A DNA stretch of 44,857 nucleotides from Acidimicrobiia bacterium (GCA_022821685.1 JAJEDD010000022.1:1-44857); one strand, 5' to 3'; counted from the first letter of the stretch, positions 1 to 8,658 are shown. The notes: generated by a model not told the origin, from the letters alone. Program-made: numbers and translations.

Positions 1-84
1 CTCACCGAACTCCGACACCAACTCCACCAACCCGCCCGCACCAACACCCACCAGCCCGACCGCACCGTCACAATCGCCGCCTAA
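1..84 (+). pseudogene. 3' end of an unidentified gene entering from the left
   Basis: Frame 1 is open from the window edge to a TAA at 82-84 and encodes 27 residues (start LTELRHQLHQ, end TVTIAA). It is rich in His, Gln, Pro and Thr. I do not recognise it. Such tails occur on transposases and on DNA-binding proteins, and the degraded sequence right after it would fit the edge of an inserted mobile gene. Only the tail is visible, so the assignment is weak. Confidence 0.25.
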
Positions 85-89
85 CATGA

Positions 90-275
90 CCACCGGGACC
101 TGCGCCCCAACCGCTATTACACCCAATCTGGGACGCCACCATCCCGGAGGACCGCAAACTCTGGCGGGCTGATCGGTACAGCGCGTTCTTGGCGGTGAGG
201 CGGAAACTGCTAGCTGCCTCTGCGAACGAGTTCTTGAGCGGCATGCTTGGCCGAGACCTGACGACGGTCGCGTAG
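90..275 (+). pseudogene. C-terminal remnant of a larger protein, DUF262/DUF1524-like tail
   Basis: Frame 3 is open from 90 to the TAG at 273-275 without a plausible start. It reads like a true protein tail: WDATIPEDRKLW, then FLAVRRKLLAASANEFL. The pattern PED-x-LW followed by RR-x-LLA-x-x-x-NEFL is one I associate with C-termini of DUF262/GmrSD-like restriction proteins, but that is from memory of the family. The 5' part is missing or lies in another frame, so this is a gene remnant next to the cassette that follows. A protein search of residues coded at 132-272 would settle it. Confidence 0.3.
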
Positions 276-425
276 AGGCAACTCCAGTGCTGGATGTCGT
301 CCAGTGTCGTCGCACCCCTGTGCCATGATCTTGACCATGAGAATCGAGAGCAGAACCGTACGGGCAGGCTGTTGCCCTTGCCTCTGGAGGATGGCTTGCA
401 CTTCTCGCAGTGGGACGCCCGAAGA

Positions 426-1731
426 ATGGCGATGACCGAACTCCGAGCCGTAGCGGCCCCCCCGACGCTCGGGACGCTCTGTTACAGGGATCCCTCCCAT
501 GCAGAGTTGCCGCATCTTGTCAGCTTCTCCGGCGGTCGCTCGTCGGCTGCTCTCGCATTCATGGCCGCTGAGGAGGGCCTGTTGCGAGTGGAGCGGCGCG
601 ATGCCGTGCTGTTCGCCAACACTTCAGCAGAGCACCCGGGCACCTACGAGTTCGCGGCCGAGTGCAAGGACCGCCTTGAGACAGAGTTCGGGCTTCCGTG
701 CTTCTGGTTCGAGTTCTGCACCGTGGAGGACGCTTGGCGAGGCGACTACTGGCGCAAGGGTTCGTATCGCCTCGTCAAGCCGGTGCCGATCGAGCAGGAT
801 CCAGACGGCTATCGGTCCTCGGGTGAGCTGTTCGAGGAGCTTGTGAGCTTGCAGGGGATGCTTCCGAACCCCCATTCACGCACCTGCACGGCCAAGCTCA
901 AGCTCTACCCGTCCCATGAGCTGATCGGCGAGTGGCTCGGCGGAACTGAGGGCCCCGCTCACGCCGGTCATCACTGGCAAGAGAATCCCGCGGGGGGGGG
1001 GGTCTGAGCGGAAAGGCCTGATCGATCCTGCCCTTGTGGCGGACCGGTATTCGCGGCGGGGTGGCACGGCTTCGGCTGAGTCCGCACTGCGACGCGCTCA
1101 GCACCTAGCGAGCCTTCCGCCCTGCCGTGCCGCCCAGAGGTGGGCCGACTTCACGCAAGCCCCTCTGCCCACGGCTAACGATGCCGCCCGTCCTGTCGCG
1201 ATGCGGGGGCCCGGTGCGGCGCTGCATGTTCGGCTCCTCGGCTTGAGGGCCGACGAGCCCAGCAGGGTCGACCGGGTGCTGTCGCGCACACTCTTCGCTG
1301 AGGGCGCCACGACGGCCAAGTGCACGGTTCGCACCCAGCCGCCGGGTGAGCGGCCCTACTTCCCACTTCACGAGGCTGGTCTCAGCGCGGCGGACGTGCT
1401 GGAGTTCTGGCGGCGGCGCGACTTCGACCTCAACGTTCCGCCGGGTGCCGGCAACTGCGTGTTCTGTTTCATGAAGGGCACTGTGACCCTCGTTGATTTG
1501 GCGACCCGGCGTGACGTGCGGCGTCGCGGCGGCACCCCCACCGACATCGGCTGGTGGTCGGACTTCGAGCGTCGCCATCTCCGCACCGCCCCTAGGCGTG
1601 ACGGTGAGGGCGAGTCCCGCTTCGGCTTCTTCGGAGTGAACTCCGCCACGTTTGCCGACCTCGCTGACGGCCAAGTTGAAGCCAACGGCAGGTACGCCAA
1701 CGGCACACCAGCCTGCGATTGCACCGACTGA
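426..1731 (+). CDS. PAPS-reductase-like (PP-loop) protein, frameshifted at a poly-G run
   Basis: Members of this PP-loop family (related to CysH/DndC and common in phages and defence islands) use ATP to activate a substrate. The N-terminal part (frame of 426) has the PP-loop SGGRSSA at residues 35-41, FANTSAEHPGTYEF, and RTCTAKLK. The C-terminal part (frame of 1036) has GLRADEPSRVDRV and GNCVFCFMKGT, both typical of the same family. The two halves are joined by an 11-G run at 992-1002. With 10 or 13 G they form one product of about 434 residues; as sequenced, the first frame ends at TGA 1005-1007. The start is unsure: ATG 426 or 432 sits near the PP-loop, and an upstream ATG lies at 294. The stop at 1729-1731 overlaps the next ATG (TGATG). 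It may be a phase-variable gene, a decaying gene or a base-calling error. Confidence 0.75.
992..1002 (+). repeat. Homopolymeric tract of 11 G inside a coding region
   Basis: Eleven consecutive G follow a C at 991. The run lies exactly where the reading frame of the PAPS-reductase-like gene switches. Losing one G restores a single open frame through SERKGLIDPALVADR with no stop. Tracts of this kind cause slipped-strand phase variation in several bacteria, and they are also a common site of sequencing error. Confidence 0.85.
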
Positions 1732-3690
1732 TGCGACGCTCCGAAGAGCAGGCTTCGCTCTATTACGGCATCACGCATCGGCCCGAGGGGTTCACCAACG
1801 GTGCGCTGGCGCAGTTTGACGGATCGCCCGAGCCGGTAGTGCGCGAGCTGTTGCAGAACAGTCTTGACGCAGCTGACCAGGCTGGCCGACCCGCGGAGGT
1901 CCGCTTTGAGATCTGTGAAGCCCCAGGTTCGTCGCTTCCAGGGTGGGACGAATATCGGGCAGCACTGAAGCGCGCCAAGAAGGCACGCAAGGAGTTGAAC
2001 AAGGGGCCACCGTCACATGATGAGAAGACGGTCGTAGATCGAATCGACGCGCAAGTCGGCGCGCCCAGCGTTGCGCTGCTGCTCTGTGTCGACAACGGCC
2101 ATGGACTCGACCAGCGGCGAATGAACGCTCTGCTCACGCCCGGCAACACCAGCAAGGGCGATCACGGTGCAGGCTCCTTCGGATTGGGTCACCATGCTGC
2201 CTTCGGCGCGTCCGACTTGCGGTTCGTGCTGTACGCCTCCAAGCATCGCGACGAGCGAGAGCGCATCAAGCACCTCGCATCGGCACATGCCATTCTTGCT
2301 ACACACCGCAACCCGAAGGGCCGCGGCTGGCTCGCTGGCGACGGATATTGGTTTCGCAAAGGCCACGGCCAAGCTGCTTTCGACCCGTCGTCCAAGCCGT
2401 ATCCCCGCACCGCGCCGCTGCTGCTAGTGCCGTACCTGGACTCGCTGGCCGACACGGGCACAGTGGTATGCATCGCGGGGTTCAACGACTTCAACCGCGA
2501 CCCGAGTGATCCAGCCGCAGTTGAGATGATCTGCCGGGTCGCCTCAGCCAACTTCTCAGATGCGATCAACTCAGGCCGGTTGACCGTCGAGGTCACCGAC
2601 CGGCGCGGGCGTGAGGGCGACCAGATGAAGGTCCATCTAAGGAGCCTCAGCGACGCAGAGGAGGTCTTGGCGGAGATCAGCGATCAACGACGCTCAGGGA
2701 CCGGGAAGGCTGGCCACATCACGGGATCGGTGGCGTACAGCGCACTGCTGACCTTGCGTGACGGGGAGGCGATGGCGGGTCTCGACGGGATGACACTGCG
2801 AGTCCGCCGACTCGGTGACGCTGAGAGTTCGCTCACTCAGGTGCACCTCTTCCGTCGTGGCATGTGGATCACATCGCGAGCGGATGGTCTAATGAAGCGC
2901 GACTTCTCGCGTCAGGAGCCTTTCGACGCGGTCCTTTCGCTCGACAGGGGGCCACTCGAGGAGATTGTGCGCGCCGCCGAGGGTCCCGAGCATCGAGGCC
3001 TTGACAAGAAGCGGCTCAGTCAGCCGCAGCGCAAGCAACTTCGTCAACATCTCAGCGAGATCGCCGATCGGCTTGCGTGCCGAACTCGGCGAGCGCTCCG
3101 ATCTGCAGGAGTGGACCCCTCCAGGATTCGCCATGCTCGAAGGCCAGCTCAACCGATCCGCCGAGAAAGTGCGGCGACCTCGGTCCCCCAGCGGCGGCGG
3201 CTCCTCGAAGAGTCCGGTCAGGCGGGGAAAGAAGCGGACCAACGGGGACAAGGATGAGCCTCGGCGCAAGGGGACACCCAACCCGGGGACCACACCCCTG
3301 TATCGGTCCGCATTACGAGCCGAGAGTGGCGAGCACAGCGTTGTCGTGCACCTTGCGTATGGTGAGGAAGTCGCCGATGGTGCTCAGATCGGCGTCCGCG
3401 TGCGGGCCGCTTCCGGTGCCGACGGCTCGTGCGAGTCGCCACTGTCCGACGATTATCTGCGGCTGCGCAGCGCCGACGACGGGCACGATCGCGTATCCGC
3501 GGGCACCGAAGGGGCACTCGAATTGTTGCTGCCTGCCAGGGAGGGCAGGCGCACTCTCACCGTGACGCTCAGCGAGCCCGTGGGGGATCCGCGGGTGCTT
3601 GAACTCGACCTGGTGCGGCGGCGGCCGCCCGAGCAGGCTGAGGCCTCAGCTCAGACCGACAACGTCGTGACGGGTAGCGTTGAAGGCTGA
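1731..3690 (+). CDS. GHKL (HSP90/MutL/histidine-kinase fold) ATPase, frameshift near 3075
   Basis: The N-terminal ATP-binding domain is clear: N box ELLQNSLDAAD (Glu39, Asn43), G1 box DNGHGL near residue 124, and G2 box GSFGLGHHAAFGASDL near residue 145. Similar ATPases occur in MutL-like and other defence proteins. The ATG at 1731 overlaps the stop of the upstream gene, so translation is probably coupled. Frame 0 runs well to about IADRL (3074), then changes character and stops at 3257. Frame 1 continues with RAELGERSDLQEW and a basic Ser/Pro-rich linker, then a beta-rich C-terminal region to 3690. Removing one base near 3075 (CTTGCGTGCC to CTTCGTGCC) joins them into about 652 residues. It is either a mutated gene or an assembly error. 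Confidence 0.7.
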
Positions 3691-3726
3691 ACGGACACCC
3701 GTCGACCCTGGAGCTTCGTCCACGGC

Positions 3727-4524
3727 ATGAGTTCGCTGCGTCTGCCGGTACTGCTTGAGGATGGTTCGAGCCTCGACTGGAGCGAGGCGAGCTACAGCGT
3801 GAACGTGACTCTTCACGGCAAGAGCGCGACCGTCAAACATCGTTTGGCCTCGGCAGACGGCCTGCAATCGCTCATTGATGCGGGCGTCGCAGAGTGGGTC
3901 GTCGAGTTGCGATGCCCCCGAACGCTGCTGAGTCGGCAGTCGAGCGGCAAAGCGCCACGTCAGGCCGTGTCGTGGCGTGACGACGAGATCGCGGGCGATG
4001 TGTACCTGATCCCAGGGCTGGTCGCTGCAACCGAAGCTGTGGCGGCGTCAGCCGACGGGCTGGACTCGGGGATCTGGCCTGGTGTGCAGCGTGTCGAGTT
4101 CCCCGCCGGAACGTGGCTTGCCAAGGGCGAAATACGAAGCGTCAGACCGCTGCTGATGTCCCTCGTGCGGTTTCGCCGCGACGCCACCGGCAAACTCAAG
4201 CCGGGTCAGATGTATGTGGAGGAGGACACGGACGGCACAGATCCGTACTTCCGGATCGACCTCGCGCCCGACCTATACGATCGCCGGTTGCACGAGCGCG
4301 ATGTGCAGATTGCAGGCCTGATCGCAGCCTTCGGCTGGTTGCCGCGTAGTTCACTGGTCCTGGATGGAGACAACGGCGATTCTCGTGTTGCTGGTCGTCT
4401 CCGTGCGGAGCTGGAGGCCAACGGAGTGCCCGATTGGGATGATGAGAGCTTCGATCCAGCGTGGGCCGCCACGGTGCTCGAGCCGTTCCGCGTGCGCGAC
4501 GAAACGGAGGCTGACGATGAGTAG
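3727..4524 (+). CDS. Uncharacterised 265-residue protein of the GHKL/PP-loop cassette
   Basis: I do not recognise a family. The protein is soluble, with no signal peptide or membrane segment, and mixed alpha/beta in appearance. Its N-terminal 60 residues are hydrophilic with repeated short strands (LRLPVLLEDG, YSVNVTLHG). The C-terminal half is acidic and ends DETEADDE. It starts 36 bp after the ATPase gene, on the same strand, so it is probably in the same operon. The product may be a partner of the ATPase, but no catalytic motif is visible to support a specific role. Confidence 0.65.
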   Translation: MSSLRLPVLLEDGSSLDWSEASYSVNVTLHGKSATVKHRLASADGLQSLIDAGVAEWVVELRCPRTLLSRQSSGKAPRQAVSWRDDEIAGDVYLIPGLVAATEAVAASADGLDSGIWPGVQRVEFPAGTWLAKGEIRSVRPLLMSLVRFRRDATGKLKPGQMYVEEDTDGTDPYFRIDLAPDLYDRRLHERDVQIAGLIAAFGWLPRSSLVLDGDNGDSRVAGRLRAELEANGVPDWDDESFDPAWAATVLEPFRVRDETEADDE

Positions 4525-4551
4525 GCAGCGGCCGAGACCCATGGAACTGGT

Positions 4552-5484
4552 ATGAACAAAGTGGACTTCGGCTCCGTGACAGTGGAGGCGGAGGATTATG
4601 AGCGCTGGCAGAAGCAGGTCATCTATGAGCAGAAGGACTTCACCGACCAGCAGAGCGACGCCGCAGAGCAGCGGGCGAGCGAAGCATCGAAGCTTCAGGA
4701 TGAGCTTGTGGCCAAAGTTGAGGAAGGCCCTGCCGCTATTGAGAAGTTCATGATCACGGGCGTCTTGAAGCTCTCCGACCTTGACGCTGCTCGCAGTTCG
4801 GTCCCTGCTCTGCCTAATCCGCTCACCGCGGGCGAGATGAGCAAGCTCCCCCGACATGCGGAGACTCAGGTGGCGGGTGCTCTCGAGGCTGCAATCACTC
4901 CTGCACGGGCTGCCGAACCGGCCGTTTGGGCGCTGTGCCACGCGGTGTGGATGGGCAGCGGCATGTTCGGTGGCGACCTTCCGACGGTGTTTCTCTACGG
5001 CGGGAAGGCGAACACACAGGAAGCGCGGGTCAGGAACTTTCTTCGCCGAACGGGAGGTCTGCGGCCAGTTCGAGGCAACACGTCGCCACTTGTTGATTGC
5101 CCCATCTCGACGGCATGGTGGCGGGTGCGCCTCGCGCGTCAGTCCATAGCGGAGTCTCAGGGCGAGCTGCACCTTGATCAAGTTCACGACATGCTCCGAG
5201 TAGGCCATGTGTGGGAGAACCTTGTCGGCATGTCACTGAAACAAGTGACGTCGGTCTGCGCGCCGCGGGCTCGGGCTGCGATTCTGCTCGCACTATCCAA
5301 CTCTGCAATCCCGAATAGCACGCCCAACCGCAAAGAGGTTCAAGGCGTCATCCGAGCGCTCGGGCGCTTGGGCCACTCGCACAGCCTGAATGCCACCCCG
5401 CTTGCGGTGCTGGTCGACGCGGCCGCCGCGGGGTTGGAGAGTGTGGGCGATGCGGCGGACGGCGAGGATGTCGAGAACCCCTGA
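4552..5484 (+). CDS. Uncharacterised 310-residue protein, last gene of the cassette
   Basis: It begins 28 bp after the previous gene. An N-terminal region of about 70 residues rich in Glu, Gln and Ala looks like a helix or short coiled coil. The central part has FGGDLPTVFLYGG, ARVRNFLRRTGGL and STAWWRVRLARQS, which suggest a folded helical domain. The WWRVRLA segment recalls DUF6339-type proteins of defence neighbourhoods, but I cannot confirm this. There is no obvious nuclease or ATPase motif. The stop at 5482-5484 is followed by about 170 bp before the next gene, so the operon probably ends here. Confidence 0.65.
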   Translation: MNKVDFGSVTVEAEDYERWQKQVIYEQKDFTDQQSDAAEQRASEASKLQDELVAKVEEGPAAIEKFMITGVLKLSDLDAARSSVPALPNPLTAGEMSKLPRHAETQVAGALEAAITPARAAEPAVWALCHAVWMGSGMFGGDLPTVFLYGGKANTQEARVRNFLRRTGGLRPVRGNTSPLVDCPISTAWWRVRLARQSIAESQGELHLDQVHDMLRVGHVWENLVGMSLKQVTSVCAPRARAAILLALSNSAIPNSTPNRKEVQGVIRALGRLGHSHSLNATPLAVLVDAAAAGLESVGDAADGEDVENP

Positions 5485-5596
5485 GGCGACTCCTGCCGAC
5501 GATCCAGGCCGGATCGACTGGCAGGGCCTGAACGGGCGAGTCAAGGGGGAATTCGGACGGCGCGGGTGTTGGCCGGGGGTTGTCGGCGACGGGGCG

Positions 5597-5602
5597 TATG
5601 AT
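5597..5602 (+). promoter_or_regulatory. Possible -10 element of the AAA ATPase gene
   Basis: TATGAT lies in the 170-bp gap, about 50 nt before the GTG start. No convincing -35 is seen at 16-18 nt spacing, so this rests on the -10 alone. Confidence 0.3.
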
Positions 5603-5653
5603 CTGAGATCGCGTGGCGGGGTGGAAGGTGCCGCCAGCCGCGGAAGGGTGCCC

Positions 5654-7285
5654 GTGAGATATTTCAACACGACCGGGCCTGTCGACGCAGCCGACCACTA
5701 CTGCCTCCCGCCGCTGCAACGTCTCGATGCCGACGAGGTGATGGCGCTGGTTCGCGACAAGCGCTACTTCGTGCTGCACGCACCCCGCCAGACCGGCAAG
5801 ACGTCCGCCCTGTTCGCACTGCGTGACCGACTCAACGAGAGCGGCGAGTACCGCTGCGTCTACGTCAATGTGGAAGTCGGCCAGTCAGCCCGCGAAGACG
5901 TGGGGGCGGCCATGCGCGCGGTCCTCAACCAACTCAACACCGAGGCACGCTTCACGTTCGGAGACAGCCGACTGGCCGACCTCCTTGATGGCGCGCTGGA
6001 GCAAGCCGGCCCCCATGACGCGCTGCGAGAAGCGCTGACCCGCTGGTCGCAGGCCGATCAGCGGCCGTTGGTGCTCCTTGTCGACGAGATCGATGCCCTC
6101 GTGGGCGACACTCTGGTCTCGGTCCTTCGCCAGCTGCGTGCCGGCTACCCGCACCGGCCCCAAGGCTTCCCCCAGAGTCTTGTGCTGTGCGGTGTGCGCA
6201 ACGTTCGCGACTATCGGATCCAAGCTGGGTCGAGTGCCGACATCATCACCGGCGGCAGTGCATTCAACATCAAGGCCACCTCGCTGCGGCTCGGCGACTT
6301 CACTGAGGAGGACGTCCTCCGACTGCTCGAACAGCACACCGACGAGACAGGCCAACGCTTCACCGATGAGGCCCGAGCGGCCATCTGGCGACAGACCCGC
6401 GGTCAGCCCTGGCTCGTCAACGCCTTGGCCTACGACGCCTGCTTCTCCCACAAACCTGGCCGGGATCGCAGCAGGCCGGTGACCGCGGAGGCCGTCATGC
6501 AAGCCCAGGAGCGGCTGATCCTGCGCCGCGAGACCCATCTCGACCAGCTGGCGTTCAGGCTGCGCGAAGCACGCGTCCGGCGGGTGGTGGAGCCGTTGCT
6601 CTCAGGCGGCGAAGCGGTCGACTTGATCCGTCCCGACGACCTCGAGTATGTGCGCGACCTCGGGATGATAACCCGAACCGGCCCGGCCGAAACGGCCAAT
6701 CCGATATATCGCGAGGTGATCCCGCGGGAGCTGCTCCACGGCGAGGAGGCGATGATCCCTCAGCAGACCGCCTGGTACATCCGAGCCGACGGCACGCTCG
6801 ACCTCGAAAGGCTGCTGGCCGCCTTCCAGGGGTTCTTCCGTGAACACTCAGAGCATTGGGTGCAGCGCTTCGACTACAAGGAGGCCGGGCCGCAGCTGCT
6901 CTTGCAGGCGTTCCTGCAGCGCGTGGTCAACGGCGGAGGCCGCATCGAGCGCGAGTACGGCCTCGGTCGCGGCCGCACCGACATGCTCATCGTTTGGCCC
7001 GACGCGGAGCCCGAGTCGGGCTCGGCGGAGCGGCCGGCCGCCGAGGTCGACACGAGCGGCCGGGCGCTGCGGCGCTACGTCATCGAGTGCAGGGTGCGGC
7101 GCAAGAGCCTCGAACGCACGATTGCTGAGGGTGTGGAACAGACGGCCGACTACATGGACCGATGCGACGCAGAGTCCGGACACCTCGTCGTGTTCGACCG
7201 CACCCCGGACACGGCCTGGAACGACAAGATCTTCCGCCGCGATGCGGCCGTCGGCAACAGGACGATCACAGTCTGGGGCATGTGA
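5654..7285 (+). CDS. AAA ATPase with C-terminal PD-(D/E)XK-like region
   Basis: The 543-residue product starts at GTG 5654, giving MRYFNTTGPVDAADHY, the usual beginning of this stand-alone ATPase family. GGAAGG at 5642-5647 is a well-placed ribosome-binding site, so I reject the longer upstream frame. Walker A is PRQTGKTS (44-51), Walker B is LVLLVDEIDAL (about 138-148), followed by a winged-helix-like region. The C-terminus has GRGRTDMLIVWPD and then YVIECRVRRKS, an arrangement like D-x(n)-E-x-K with the Lys replaced by Arg. The family is widespread, often next to mobile or defence genes, and its role is not known. It is separated from the preceding cassette and may be independent of it. Confidence 0.85.
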   Translation: MRYFNTTGPVDAADHYCLPPLQRLDADEVMALVRDKRYFVLHAPRQTGKTSALFALRDRLNESGEYRCVYVNVEVGQSAREDVGAAMRAVLNQLNTEARFTFGDSRLADLLDGALEQAGPHDALREALTRWSQADQRPLVLLVDEIDALVGDTLVSVLRQLRAGYPHRPQGFPQSLVLCGVRNVRDYRIQAGSSADIITGGSAFNIKATSLRLGDFTEEDVLRLLEQHTDETGQRFTDEARAAIWRQTRGQPWLVNALAYDACFSHKPGRDRSRPVTAEAVMQAQERLILRRETHLDQLAFRLREARVRRVVEPLLSGGEAVDLIRPDDLEYVRDLGMITRTGPAETANPIYREVIPRELLHGEEAMIPQQTAWYIRADGTLDLERLLAAFQGFFREHSEHWVQRFDYKEAGPQLLLQAFLQRVVNGGGRIEREYGLGRGRTDMLIVWPDAEPESGSAERPAAEVDTSGRALRRYVIECRVRRKSLERTIAEGVEQTADYMDRCDAESGHLVVFDRTPDTAWNDKIFRRDAAVGNRTITVWGM

Positions 7286-7293
7286 ACAGCTGC

Positions 7294-7314
7294 GAGTGGC
7301 AACGAAGGCCACTC
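7294..7314. terminator. Hairpin between convergent genes
   Basis: GAGTGGC (7294-7300) and GCCACTC (7308-7314) form a perfect 7-bp stem around a 7-nt loop. It sits between the end of the AAA ATPase gene and the end of the convergent vapC. There is no T run, so it would be a weak or bidirectional terminator. Confidence 0.4.
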
Positions 7315-7343
7315 CTCCCAGCCCGGAACACGAACCGTGCGAA

Positions 7344-7766
7344 TTATGGCCGGGCCATGTCGAACAGGGGAATGTCCATCGCTTGGGCAACGGCGTTCAT
7401 TCGCCGGTCGTAGCTCGCGAGCGAGATCGTCTGGCCGTGGTCCGCCAGGTAGGAGCATGATGCCAGATGCAGCGCATCGAGCGTCCGCGGAGAGCCGGGG
7501 CCGGGGAAGGGGTCCAGTGCCCTCGCCAGCACCGTCGGGGCAAGCTCCAGCATCGCGATCCGCCCGAGTAGCGCTTGTGCCGCCTCACCGTGAGACTCCG
7601 CGAGCCCGCGGCCGTGCAGCGGTGCCCACAGCTCGTATTTGATCAGCCGGCTCGACACCAGCGTGTCGTCCCAGAGCGCCTCGGGCGGCCGAAGGTCCTC
7701 GGCCAGCAGGTGAGCGAGCGCGACCGAAGTGTCGAGGTAGATCACCGGTCGCGCCGTGGAGGGCAT
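7344..7766 (-). CDS. vapC: VapC-like PIN-domain toxin
   Basis: PIN domain ribonuclease toxins cleave RNA with a cluster of acidic residues. Visible here are YLDTSV at the N-terminus (first Asp), the Glu of IKYELWAPL, TLDALHLASC, and a late Asp in SLASYDRRM. The start is ambiguous. ATG 7766 gives MPSTARPVIYLDTS; GTG 7745 gives VIYLDTS directly and overlaps a TGA (GTGA). A 36-bp direct repeat shows that the junction with the antitoxin gene was duplicated, and the ancestral start was probably the GTG. The antitoxin gene lies immediately upstream on the same strand, so the two form a toxin-antitoxin operon. Confidence 0.85.
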   Translation of the reverse strand: MPSTARPVIYLDTSVALAHLLAEDLRPPEALWDDTLVSSRLIKYELWAPLHGRGLAESHGEAAQALLGRIAMLELAPTVLARALDPFPGPGSPRTLDALHLASCSYLADHGQTISLASYDRRMNAVAQAMDIPLFDMARP

Positions 7767-7830
7767 GTCCGAGCGGATACGCGCCGCGTTCGGGCGACCG
7801 AAGTGTCGAGGTAGATCACCGGTCGCGCCG
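7721..7830 (-). repeat. 74-bp tandem duplication at the vapB/vapC junction, with a mini-ORF
   Basis: A 36-bp sequence occurs at 7721-7756 and again at 7795-7830. Each copy contains the stop/start overlap GTGA plus the first codons of vapC and the last codons of vapB. Between the two GTGA sites (7819 and 7745) lies a closed frame of 25 codons, 7819 down to 7742. It begins like VapC (VIYLDTSVA) and ends like VapB (RRDR). It overlaps both vapB and the GTG start of vapC by 4 nt. Confidence 0.8.
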
Positions 7831-8109
7831 GCTCTCATCCAGGCCGGCCAGCAGCTCTTCCAGCCGGGCGACCGGCGGCGGTGCCGGCGGCGGCCCCGAG
7901 GCGGCTAGCGCCGGCGGCCTCATCAAGCCGGAGCGGACTGAGTCGGCCAAGAACGCGTCGGCGAGGATGGGGCTGCGGCTCTCCTGGAGAGGACCCAGTT
8001 CGGCCACCACGCGGTCGCGGTCGGTAACCAGGATCGTCTCTCCGGATTCTGCGAGCCGGACGTACTCGCTCAACCTGCTGTTCAGGACTTTGATGCCGAC
8101 AGATCTCAT
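7816..8109 (-). CDS. vapB: Phd/YefM-type antitoxin
   Basis: The 97-residue product starts MRSVGIKVLNSRLSEYVRLA and continues with GETILVTDRDRVVAEL, the standard Phd/YefM DNA-binding fold. A Pro/Ala-rich C-terminal tail would wrap the toxin. ATG 8109 is chosen because it begins the conserved domain and lies just below a -10 element; the longer upstream frame covers the promoter and operator. The gene is expected to be autorepressed by the antitoxin or the antitoxin-toxin complex at the palindrome just upstream. Confidence 0.85.
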   Translation of the reverse strand: MRSVGIKVLNSRLSEYVRLAESGETILVTDRDRVVAELGPLQESRSPILADAFLADSVRSGLMRPPALAASGPPPAPPPVARLEELLAGLDESRRDR

Positions 8110-8115
8110 GCACAA

Positions 8116-8144
8116 AAAGTAGCTACCGATAGCTACCTCGTCAA
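8116..8144 (-). promoter_or_regulatory. Promoter and operator of the first vapBC operon
   Basis: On the minus strand TTGACG (8144-8139) is followed by a 17-nt spacer and TACTTT (8121-8116). The ATG at 8109 lies 6 nt beyond, so the mRNA is leaderless or nearly so. Inside the promoter is a palindrome: GTAGCTA (8119-8125), CCGA, TAGCTAC (8130-8136), also readable as two TAGCTA sites 10 bp apart. This is a fitting target for autoregulation. Confidence 0.6.
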
Positions 8145-8205
8145 GGAGACACCCTCCGGCGGGTCTGTTGGTAGCGTGGGCTCGGCCGCCGGATGGGAGC
8201 AGTAG

Positions 8206-8658
8206 TTGAGCCACACGATGGAGGATGTTCGCGCCTTCGCAGCCGCTGACCAGGGTCTTGCGGTGGTCTCCTTCGGGCGCGCTGACCGGTCGGTTCACTC
8301 CTCGCTGGTCAACGCCGGGGTTATGGCGCACCCGGTGACTGGGGAGGATGTGGTGGCTCTGGTGGTGCGGGGCAACTCCGTGAAGCTCCGCCATTGGCGC
8401 CGCACACCAGGGGCCACAATCGTCTTCCGGGCGGGCTGGTCGTGGGTCGGGGTGGAGGGTGCCACGTCGATCATCGGGCCTGATGATCGACTTGACGGCT
8501 TCGACCCGTCAGCGGTTCCCAGGCTGCTCCGGGACGTGTTCATCGCCGCTGGCGGCAGCCACGAGGACTGGGACAAGTACGACCGCGTGATGACGGCAGA
8601 ACGCCGGACCGCGGTCTTCGTCCACCCCAGCCGCATCTCCGGGGTCGGCACGCCCTGA
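8206..8658 (+). CDS. Pyridoxamine 5'-phosphate oxidase-like (split-barrel FMN/F420) protein
   Basis: About 150 residues with the split-barrel pattern of F420- or FMN-binding actinobacterial oxidoreductases: VSFGRADRSVHSSLVNAGV, GEDVVALVVRGNSVKLRHWRR, then GWSWVGVEG. The RHWRR segment matches the region where these proteins bind the cofactor phosphate. The substrate is unknown. TTG 8206 is preceded by GGGAG at 8195-8199 with 6 nt spacing; ATG 8218 is the alternative. The gene is divergent from vapBC and ends 5 bp before ccmA, so it may be read together with the ccm operon. Confidence 0.75.
   Translation: MSHTMEDVRAFAAADQGLAVVSFGRADRSVHSSLVNAGVMAHPVTGEDVVALVVRGNSVKLRHWRRTPGATIVFRAGWSWVGVEGATSIIGPDDRLDGFDPSAVPRLLRDVFIAAGGSHEDWDKYDRVMTAERRTAVFVHPSRISGVGTP

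Noticed and set aside
5390..5653. N-terminal extension of the AAA ATPase
   Set aside because: The extension is Arg/Pro-rich shadow of the preceding gene; the conserved start with GGAAGG upstream is at 5654.
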